Source of the DNA: Ardenticatenia bacterium
GTDB lineage: Bacteria > Chloroflexota > Anaerolineae > Aggregatilineales > Aggregatilineaceae
Direction: 5' to 3'
NCBI GenBank assembly: GCA_026984385.1
Contig: JALSSH010000518.1
Location: forward strand, 1-8,031
Length of the DNA: 8,031 nt
In this document: in pieces, positions 1 to 4,616 of the stretch
How the letters are laid out: each line of letters starts with the position of its first letter
How positions within the stretch are numbered: position 1 is the first letter of the stretch
Program-made: the position numbers and the translations under genes
The notes under the pieces: generated by a model
Database searches by the model: none
Told to the model about the DNA's origin: nothing
Seen by the model: the letters and a program-made list of their open reading frames with translations, nothing else

Positions 1-101
1 CGCGTGGGTGGAGCGACCAGCGGCGGCGACTCCTCGATCTGACCGCCGCACGCGCTCAGCACCACCGCCAGCGCCAGGAACAACACGCCCCAGCGCCTCA
101 T
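1..101 (-). CDS. Lipoprotein, N-terminal part only (cut by left edge)
   Basis: Reading leftward from an ATG at 101-99, 33 codons stay open to the window edge. The product starts MRRWGVLFLALAVVLSACGG. That is a short positively charged start (Arg2, Arg3), a hydrophobic stretch at residues 5-15 and a lipobox L15-S16-A17-C18, followed by a Gly-Gly and then a Pro-rich region, the usual layout of a bacterial lipoprotein with a flexible linker. It would be processed by signal peptidase II and anchored through Cys18. The ATG overlaps the stop codon of the upstream hydrolase gene in an ATGA arrangement. A GGAG Shine-Dalgarno core (110-113 on the plus strand) sits 8 bases ahead of it inside the hydrolase gene, so translational coupling is likely. 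The mature domain lies outside the window, so no function can be given. Confidence 0.75.
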   Translation of the reverse strand, partial: MRRWGVLFLALAVVLSACGGQIEESPPLVAPPT

Positions 102-1327
102 TGAGCCAGCTCCGCGTCCGCGTAAAAGGCCCAAGCCAGGAAACGGTCTATATCGTGCTGGATCATGGGGTTGAAAAGTCCCAGTGGCAAGCCGTTGAGG
201 CCGTGCCGACCTTCCGGCACGCGCAAGAAAACCGTCGGGACACCGACCGCGCGCAGCGCGTTGGTCAGCAAGGCGCTGTGTTCGGGGGGCACGACGCGAT
301 CCCATGTGCCGTGTACCAGCAGAGTAGGAGGCAAGCCCGCGCGCACGTGTGTAATCGGCGAGGCGAGCGCGTAAGCCTCGCGCGCTTCGGCGGGCAACCC
401 ACCCAAAAAGCGCGCCACCGCGTTATACGGCTCGGCGGGCCAAAGACGCAAATCCGCAGGCGCGCCCACCGCGACCACCGCGACCACCGCGCGCACGTTC
501 ACGTCTGCCGCGTCGTGATAGCAGCTTGCGCTCAGGCGCTCGTCCCCTGCCGTGTACGCGGCCAGCAGCGCCAGATGACCGCCCGCGCCCGCTTGCCCCA
601 GCAACGCGATCCGCGCCGTATCCACGCGGTAGCGCTCCGCGTTGGCGAGCACCCAGCGCAACGCGCATTTGACGTCCGCCAGCGGCGCAGGCCAGACGCT
701 GCCTAAGCGATATTGCACGTCAAAGACCACATAGCCGGAAGCGGTCAGCCAACGGTTTTGCAGCCCCCAGCCATAGCGTCCTTTGTCGCCCTGGCGCCAC
801 AGCCCGCCGTGCAACACGATCACCGACGGACGGAGCGCGTCGCTCTTGCCCGCCGGTTCGTAAATATCCAGCCGCAGCGGATCGCCATCCGGCGCGGCGA
901 AAAGCACGTCATGCGTTGTGCGCACGCGCGCCCGCAAAACGCCCACTAGCGGCGCGAGTAACTCGGTGCGGCGTTGCTGGACAAAGCGGCGGTGCACTTG
1001 GGGCGGGATTTCGCTTTGCCAGCCCATGCCCAACCCCTCGCGCATGGCCTCGGCAAAGCGCAAGCTCGCGTCCTCGCGGCGCAACCAGCGCCACAAGCCC
1101 GCCGCCAACCCTATCGCGCCGAGCCAAAATGCCCGCCAACTGCGCGCGCGTAAACCTTTCCACATTGCCGCCGCACCCAGCCATGTGCTGAAACCCGGCT
1201 CTTCGCTGGCGAGGAGCTGCGCCACGCTCAGCGGGTGCTCCGCAGGTAAGGGCAGCGAAGGGCCGCCGCGCAGTGCGCCGACTGCCGCCGCCGCCATGCC
1301 CCACAGCCACGCTCTCACTTTCCGCAT
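98..1327 (-). CDS. Membrane-anchored alpha/beta hydrolase-fold protein, nucleophile serine apparently missing
   Basis: 409 residues, starting at ATG 1327. AGGAGG (1336-1341) lies 8 bases upstream; an in-frame extension to 1540 would run through a non-coding repeat and is rejected. Hydrophobic segments at about residues 7-19 and 66-82 suggest membrane association. The hydrolase domain spans about 135-400 and resembles the BD-FAE/carboxylesterase group (Abhydrolase_3-like). It has the oxyanion-hole HGG at 173-175 followed by WRQGDKG, and VQYRLGS at 204-210. The probable acid is Asp343 (HGTWDRVVP) and the probable base His375 (GRHG). The nucleophile elbow, normally GxSxGGHLA, reads GQAGAGGHLA at 244-253 and has no serine under either plausible alignment. 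It may therefore be a non-catalytic fold, use another residue, or carry a sequence error. It is the first gene of a two-gene unit with the overlapping lipoprotein gene. Substrate unknown. Confidence 0.87.
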   Translation of the reverse strand: MRKVRAWLWGMAAAAVGALRGGPSLPLPAEHPLSVAQLLASEEPGFSTWLGAAAMWKGLRARSWRAFWLGAIGLAAGLWRWLRREDASLRFAEAMREGLGMGWQSEIPPQVHRRFVQQRRTELLAPLVGVLRARVRTTHDVLFAAPDGDPLRLDIYEPAGKSDALRPSVIVLHGGLWRQGDKGRYGWGLQNRWLTASGYVVFDVQYRLGSVWPAPLADVKCALRWVLANAERYRVDTARIALLGQAGAGGHLALLAAYTAGDERLSASCYHDAADVNVRAVVAVVAVGAPADLRLWPAEPYNAVARFLGGLPAEAREAYALASPITHVRAGLPPTLLVHGTWDRVVPPEHSALLTNALRAVGVPTVFLRVPEGRHGLNGLPLGLFNPMIQHDIDRFLAWAFYADAELAQ

Positions 1328-1363
1328 TGTCGTTCCCTCCTCCCGTCGTTGCCAGCCAGCTTG

Positions 1364-1369
1364 ATTATA
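1364..1369 (-). promoter_or_regulatory. Likely -10 box of the hydrolase promoter
   Basis: On the minus strand this reads TATAAT, a perfect sigma70-type -10 hexamer inside GTTATAATC, 36 bases upstream of the hydrolase ATG. No good -35 hexamer is visible at 16-18 bases. A TTGTAG (1392-1397 on the plus strand) lies 22 bases upstream, which is too far for a standard promoter. The call rests on the hexamer and its position. Confidence 0.5.
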
Positions 1370-1389
1370 ACACCGCGCGCCGCGCTTTT

Positions 1390-1398
1390 TGCTACAAT
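1390..1398 (+). promoter_or_regulatory. Possible extended -10 promoter toward the solute-binding protein operon
   Basis: TGCTACAAT has the TGn extension plus a TACAAT hexamer (5 of 6 consensus bases), preceded by a short T run in otherwise GC-rich sequence. No convincing -35 is present. It faces the opposite way from, and lies beside, the hydrolase -10 box, so the two promoters would be back to back. If used, transcripts would carry a leader of roughly 400 bases that includes the whole structured repeat and three more hairpins. A weaker alternative nearer the gene is TTGTGG (1730-1735), 17 bases, CATAGT (1753-1758). Confidence 0.35.
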
Positions 1399-1470
1399 CG
1401 TTCTCAGAACCGGCAAGACGCGGCGCTGTGGGGGCGCCCCTTGCCTCCGCCGCGCGAGGGAATGGGCACG

Positions 1471-1622
1471 GTCGGGGAACGTTCGTCGCCGTTGAACGTC
1501 CGCCGGCGGGGGCGCGCCGCCCGTGCGCCATTCGGCGCACTACGCGCGGCAGAGCCGCGCGTCAGCCGCGCGCAGCGCGGCTAGGCGGCGCGCCCAATGG
1601 CCCACTCACCGCAAACGTTTAT
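1471..1622. repeat. Structured intergenic repeat, copy 1 (arms plus cloverleaf core)
   Basis: About 152 bases with a second copy at 4399-4549. The left arm 1471-1506 matches 4399-4434 at 30 of 36 positions in the same orientation. The right arm 1606-1622 matches 4533-4549 at 14 of 17, also in the same orientation, around CCGCAAACG. Between the arms lies a palindrome-rich core (1511-1594) that is the reverse complement of the core in copy 2. The left arm holds a 16-base-spaced duplicated motif, GAACGTTC then GAACGTCC; the equivalent positions in copy 2 are both GAGCGTCC. Similarity continues to the right: GCTCCGCGA (1641-1649 and 4557-4565), then GTGCAGGGG at the foot of a hairpin. The repeat lies in the probable leader of the solute-binding protein operon. 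Its family is not recognised. Confidence 0.85.
1511..1594 (+). repeat. Cloverleaf-forming core of repeat copy 1
   Basis: An 11-base perfect inverted repeat, GGCGCGCCGCC (1511-1521) and GGCGGCGCGCC (1584-1594), encloses three perfect hairpins. They are GTGCGCC/GGCGCAC (1523-1529 and 1534-1540, loop ATTC), CGCGCGGC/GCCGCGCG (1543-1550 and 1554-1561, loop AGA), and AGCCGCGC/GCGCGGCT (1564-1571 and 1575-1582, loop GCA). Only one or two unpaired bases lie between stems, so the predicted fold is a compact four-way junction in either DNA or RNA. The first eight bases of the closing stem are themselves palindromic. No transposase or other gene is encoded. Confidence 0.85.
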
Positions 1623-1641
1623 GCAAAACGGCGAGCGCTCG

Positions 1642-1725
1642 CTCCGCGAGGCGCGCGAAAGCGCGGCTCGCGGGGGGTGCAGGGGCAGTTCGCCCCTGCT
1701 GGGGGCGCGGGGGCAACGCCCCCGC
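1642..1725 (+). other. Three consecutive strong hairpins in the leader of the solute-binding protein gene
   Basis: Hairpin 1: CCGCGAG plus CGCGC (1644-1650 and 1652-1656) pairs with GCGCG plus CTCGCGG (1661-1665 and 1667-1673), with one G-G mismatch and a GAAA tetraloop. Hairpin 2: GCAGGGGC (1679-1686) pairs with GCCCCTGC (1692-1699), loop AGTTC. Hairpin 3: GCGGGGGC (1707-1714) pairs with GCCCCCGC (1718-1725), loop AAC. None is followed by a T run, so an intrinsic terminator is not supported. They end about 75 bases before the Shine-Dalgarno site. They could act on mRNA stability or as an attenuator; the sequence alone does not decide. The remaining 1726-1798 shows only a weak promoter-like pair. 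Confidence 0.6.
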
Positions 1726-1813
1726 CTGCTTGTGGCGAAAAGCGTTCTGGGGCATAGTTAGGGCCAAACACGCACGCACGACAAACGCACTCCCAGGCAA
1801 GGAGGTTTTGCCC

Positions 1814-3010
1814 ATGACGCACACAACCAAAGCCCGCATAGGTTACGGGCTGCTGATTGCGCTTGTGCTGGTAACGCTGTGGAGCGCGGCGCTGCCCCAA
1901 GCGCTCGCTGCCCCGCGCGCGCAAGACGTGACCACGCTCCTCATCGGCTACCTCGGCGCGCCGAATAGCGACACGGCCAACGGCGCACAGCTCGCCATTG
2001 ACCAGATCAACGCGCTGGGCGGTTTTGCCGCGCCGGATGGCACGCGCTATCAGCTCGACCTGATGACGCTGGCCGAAACGCCGACGCCGGACTCGCTGGC
2101 GAGCGCGATCAGCGCACTGGTGGCGCAAAATCCGGTGGCGCTGCTTGGCCCGGACGAAAACGATATGCTCGACGACATGACCTTTAATATGCTGGTCAAG
2201 GCGGGCTTGCCGGTTTTTACCGGCGCGACGAGCGATTTTCTCACCGACAACGACACGCACGACGTGCTCTTCCGCATCCGCGCACCGGAGCGGGTTTACA
2301 GCTATGCGCTGGCAACGTATTTGTTGGACGACCGCCAACTAACGCAGATTGCGTTGGTGCAAACCGAAGTGGCGGCCACCGAGGCCTATTTGGACTTCCT
2401 CAGCGTGATGCAGGAGCGCGGTTTGCAACCGGTGGCCCAGGTGCAAATGGCCGACGCCGCCGAGGGGTTGCTTCCCGAAGCGCAGCAGTTGGCCGAGACC
2501 GCGCCGGAGGTGGTGGTGATGTGGGGCGCGCCGCAAGACGCCGCTTCTATGCTCAGCGTGATGCGTAAAAATGGCTGGCAGGGCATCTTTGCCTATCGGC
2601 ACGCGGAAGAAGCAGCACGCGCGGGCATTCTGCCGGACGCGCTGGCGAACGGCACGGTCGGCGTGACGGCTTGGTCCTACGCCTATCCCGATCCGGTCAG
2701 CGAGACATTTTTGGAAGACTACGTGCTGGCCTTCAGCCAAGTGCCCGGGCCGATGGCGGCGGCAGCCTATGACGCGATGTGGTATCTGCGCGCGGTGATC
2801 CGCAGCCAGGGCGCCGAGCCGGAAGCGATCCGCGCGGGCCTGATTGCCGGTGCGCCGATCCCGTTGGTGAGCGGAGAGCTGAACGGCAGCGCCTGGGGCA
2901 ACGGCGACCTGGTGCGTCGGGCGATGGTGTATGTGCTCAGCCCGGGCGGTGGCCCGCAAGTGGTGGCCGTCTTTGACGACACGCAGCGCTTGCCCTTCGC
3001 CGCCGAGTAA
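1814..3010 (+). CDS. Exported ABC-type solute-binding protein, branched-chain amino acid (LivJ-like, type I) family
   Basis: 398 residues, starting at ATG 1814 with AAGGAGG (1799-1805) 8 bases ahead. A longer in-frame start at 1523 would lie inside the structured repeat and is rejected. Residues 1-32 form a signal peptide (basic start, hydrophobic 11-24, ALA cleavage motif at 30-32) without a lipobox cysteine, so the product is probably secreted or held by a partner rather than lipid-anchored. The mature part matches the type I periplasmic-binding fold (Peripla_BP_6): an initial strand TLLIGYLGAP (41-50), the helix AIDQINALGGF (61-71), PVALLGPDEND (107-117) and the late helix AAAAYDAMWYLRAVI (315-329). 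In this family such proteins bind amino acids, amides or related small ligands between two lobes. No permease or ATPase gene is adjacent, so a sensing role is possible. The next gene starts 26 bases downstream. The ligand cannot be predicted. Confidence 0.87.
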   Translation: MTHTTKARIGYGLLIALVLVTLWSAALPQALAAPRAQDVTTLLIGYLGAPNSDTANGAQLAIDQINALGGFAAPDGTRYQLDLMTLAETPTPDSLASAISALVAQNPVALLGPDENDMLDDMTFNMLVKAGLPVFTGATSDFLTDNDTHDVLFRIRAPERVYSYALATYLLDDRQLTQIALVQTEVAATEAYLDFLSVMQERGLQPVAQVQMADAAEGLLPEAQQLAETAPEVVVMWGAPQDAASMLSVMRKNGWQGIFAYRHAEEAARAGILPDALANGTVGVTAWSYAYPDPVSETFLEDYVLAFSQVPGPMAAAAYDAMWYLRAVIRSQGAEPEAIRAGLIAGAPIPLVSGELNGSAWGNGDLVRRAMVYVLSPGGGPQVVAVFDDTQRLPFAAE

Positions 3011-3036
3011 CGCGCGCGCATATAGGAGATTGGCGC

Positions 3037-4392
3037 ATGGGAAAACGGGCGTTGGACATTGTCACCGGCCTGGTGGTGTTGGTTGCGGTGGGCATCAGCG
3101 GCTATCTGTTGTATTCACGCTTCGGGTCGGGCGCGTCGTCGTCCGCAGCGCCGACGCCCCCGCCTGTGCAACAGTCCGCAGCGGGCGAGCTGCCACATCT
3201 GGACGCCGCACAGATTGCCGCGCTGTTGCCGAACGTGGAAGCGTTGCCCGCCGCGTTGCAAAACGGCGCGACGGCGCGCGCTTACACGCACAATTTGGAC
3301 AACGAGCAACACGCGCTAGACCGCGCGGCATCGGCGTTGGCGGAGCGTTTCGCCGCGTTGCGCAACACCTATGAATGGCACAGCGCCAGCGGCGTGGAGT
3401 TCAACACCTGTGCAGCCGCCGCAGGGGTAAGCAGCGTGGCGGTGGAAGTCAGTCAATTGCCCTCGGCACAACTGGCGCGCGCCTTCATTGACGATCCGTC
3501 GGTGCGTGGCTATTACCTGGCGCAAGGTTTTGTGCCGAACGAGGTAAAGAGCGTACACGGCTGGGCGCTGACCGCTGGCGCACCGCAAGCGGGCGGGTGC
3601 TATGAGCAGGAATACAGCGTGCAGCTCTTTTTCGACCATCGGGGGCTGCTTTTCCACTTGCAAGCCGCCGCCGACGCCGAAGACCCGTCCCCCGCGCGTG
3701 AGGTTTTGAGTGCGCTTGTGCCGGAGCTTGTCGCGCGGGTGGACGCGCTGGATGTTTTCGCCGAAGCGCCACCGCCCACTCCGACGCCGCAGCCGGTGGC
3801 GCGCTTGCTCACCGACGCGGTGACGCTTGAGGGGCTGGACTTGTACTTGCCCTCGGTGCGAGATTGGGACTTGGCCGCGCCCTACTTCACGGATCGGGAG
3901 GAAAGCCGCCGCTTTGAGCTGACCGAGTTGGTCGCCTTTTATCGCGACTTGGGCATCACCACGCTGGCAGACGCGATAGACCGTGCCGGTCGGCGATACG
4001 GGCTGATCGGGCAAGAGGTGCGCGTGTGGAAGCCGGACGAAGGTTGCCCCCCCGCGCCCGATCCGTTGCGCGTGGAGGTGGACTTGGCGCTTTTTGAACG
4101 TCCGGCAGGCGCGCAAGCGTATATGTTGGATGCGAACGTGCAAGCCGCCTGGCTGAGCACGGGCCTTTTCACCGAGTTTATGAGCGAGGCGGGCGCGGTT
4201 TATGCTTTCGGGCAGATGGGCCATGCGTGCGGCGCGGTGCAGATCGTGCAAAAGAGCGTGCCTTTTGAGCGAATGCTGATCACGCTCTCGCTGACGTTGC
4301 CCGCGTCGTTGCCGCGCGCGGACGCGGTGGCGCAGCTCGACGCGATGAGCGAGGCGGCAGTTGTGGGACTGTACACGGAGCGTTTGCGGTAG
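3037..4392 (+). CDS. Membrane-anchored protein of unknown function with two tandem related domains
   Basis: 451 residues; AGGAG (3024-3028) sits 8 bases before the ATG. Residues 8-26 form one hydrophobic segment after a short basic start, giving a signal anchor with the bulk outside the membrane. A Ser/Ala/Pro linker (about 30-50) leads to domain 1 (about 54-240). A second linker, PPPTPTPQP (245-253), leads to domain 2 (about 256-450). The domains look like diverged copies: LLPNVEAL/YLPSVRDW, VAVEVSQLPSAQLARAF/VEVDLALFERPAGAQAY and FIDDPSVRGYYLAQGF/MLDANVQAAWLSTGLF. The only four cysteines occupy equivalent places (Cys125 and Cys188; Cys337 and Cys398), suggesting one disulfide per domain. 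The family is not recognised and no catalytic motif is seen. Co-transcription with the solute-binding protein suggests a shared extracytoplasmic role. Its last codons overlap an outer inverted repeat of the downstream element. Confidence 0.87.
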   Translation: MGKRALDIVTGLVVLVAVGISGYLLYSRFGSGASSSAAPTPPPVQQSAAGELPHLDAAQIAALLPNVEALPAALQNGATARAYTHNLDNEQHALDRAASALAERFAALRNTYEWHSASGVEFNTCAAAAGVSSVAVEVSQLPSAQLARAFIDDPSVRGYYLAQGFVPNEVKSVHGWALTAGAPQAGGCYEQEYSVQLFFDHRGLLFHLQAAADAEDPSPAREVLSALVPELVARVDALDVFAEAPPPTPTPQPVARLLTDAVTLEGLDLYLPSVRDWDLAAPYFTDREESRRFELTELVAFYRDLGITTLADAIDRAGRRYGLIGQEVRVWKPDEGCPPAPDPLRVEVDLALFERPAGAQAYMLDANVQAAWLSTGLFTEFMSEAGAVYAFGQMGHACGAVQIVQKSVPFERMLITLSLTLPASLPRADAVAQLDAMSEAAVVGLYTERLR

Positions 4393-4547
4393 CGCAGGGA
4401 CGGGGAGCGTCCACCGCCGTTGAGCGTCCGCCGGATCGGCGCGCCGCCTAGCCGCGCTGCGCGCGGCTGACGCGCGGCTTTCGCCGCGCGTGGTGCGCCG
4501 AATGGCGCACGGGCGGCGCGCCCAGCGCGCGATCGCCGCAAACGCTC
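4378..4547. repeat. 12-base perfect inverted repeat enclosing repeat copy 2
   Basis: GAGCGTTTGCGG (4378-4389) and CCGCAAACGCTC (4536-4547) are exact reverse complements and enclose repeat copy 2. The left half lies inside the last codons of the upstream gene, encoding part of its ERLR end, just before the TAG. The right half is the conserved right arm shared with copy 1. Copy 1 has no matching left half at the equivalent place. This may mark the true outer ends of the element, with the element supplying the end of the gene, or it may be chance. Confidence 0.55.
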
Positions 4548-4549
4548 AT
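4399..4549. repeat. Structured intergenic repeat, copy 2 (arms plus cloverleaf core)
   Basis: Second copy of the element at 1471-1622. The left arm (4399-4434) and right arm (4533-4549) have the same orientation as in copy 1, but the core (4438-4522) is inverted. It begins 6 bases after the stop codon of the two-domain protein and fills most of the gap between convergent genes. With copy 1 it brackets the two-gene plus-strand operon, about 2.8 kb apart. No T run follows it, so it is not a standard terminator, although such a strong fold could still protect or end transcripts. Confidence 0.85.
4438..4522 (-). repeat. Cloverleaf-forming core of repeat copy 2, inverted relative to copy 1
   Basis: The same 11-base closing stem (4438-4448 and 4512-4522) encloses the same three perfect hairpins in reverse order: AGCCGCGC/GCGCGGCT (4450-4457 and 4461-4468), CGCGCGGC/GCCGCGCG (4471-4478 and 4483-4490) and GTGCGCC/GGCGCAC (4493-4499 and 4504-4510). 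Compared with the reverse complement of copy 1, it differs only in the middle loop (TTTC instead of TCT) and at one junction base (TG instead of TA). All stem bases are identical, so the core is better conserved than the arms. Confidence 0.85.
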
Positions 4550-4581
4550 ACGGTCAGCTCCGCGAACCGCGCAGCGCACGG

Positions 4582-4616
4582 AGTGCAGGGGACGGGCAAA
4601 GCGCCCGCCCCTCACT
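4582..4616. other. Bulged hairpin across the stop codon between convergent genes
   Basis: AGTG, AGGGG and CGGGC (4582-4585, 4587-4591, 4593-4597) pair with GCCCG, CCCCT and CACT (4603-4607, 4608-4612, 4613-4616). C4586 and A4592 are bulged and the loop is AAAGC. The right half covers the TGA of the YyaL-family gene (4612-4614). There is no T run in either direction, so this could slow or block polymerase from both sides only weakly; a terminator role is possible but unproven. Its foot, GTGCAGGGG, matches hairpin 2 near copy 1 (from 1678). Confidence 0.5.

Noticed and set aside
1328..1540. N-terminal extension of the hydrolase frame
   Set aside because: It would run into the structured repeat and past the -10 box. 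The ATG at 1327 has an ideal AGGAGG at 8 bases and begins a plausible membrane segment.
1511..1594. tRNA gene suggested by the cloverleaf shape
   Set aside because: There is no T-loop GTTCRA motif, no 7-base loops and no anticodon stem-loop pattern; loops are 3-4 bases and the closing stem is 11 bp.
1523..1813. N-terminal extension of the solute-binding protein frame
   Set aside because: It is Arg/Ala-rich translation of the repeat and hairpins and would bury the signal peptide. The ATG at 1814 has a strong Shine-Dalgarno site and a good signal peptide directly after it.
3316..4251. A 311-codon minus-strand open frame inside the two-domain gene
   Set aside because: The plus-strand frame has a Shine-Dalgarno site, signal anchor, linkers and an internal duplication. 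The minus-strand frame is basic, His/Arg-rich and shows none of these.
1471..4549. Insertion sequence or composite transposon
   Set aside because: Repeats bracket the operon, but no transposase or target-site duplication is visible, so only the repeats are annotated.
4587..4612. Intrinsic terminator between the convergent genes
   Set aside because: The hairpin is good but no T run follows on either strand, so it is listed only as a hairpin of unknown role.
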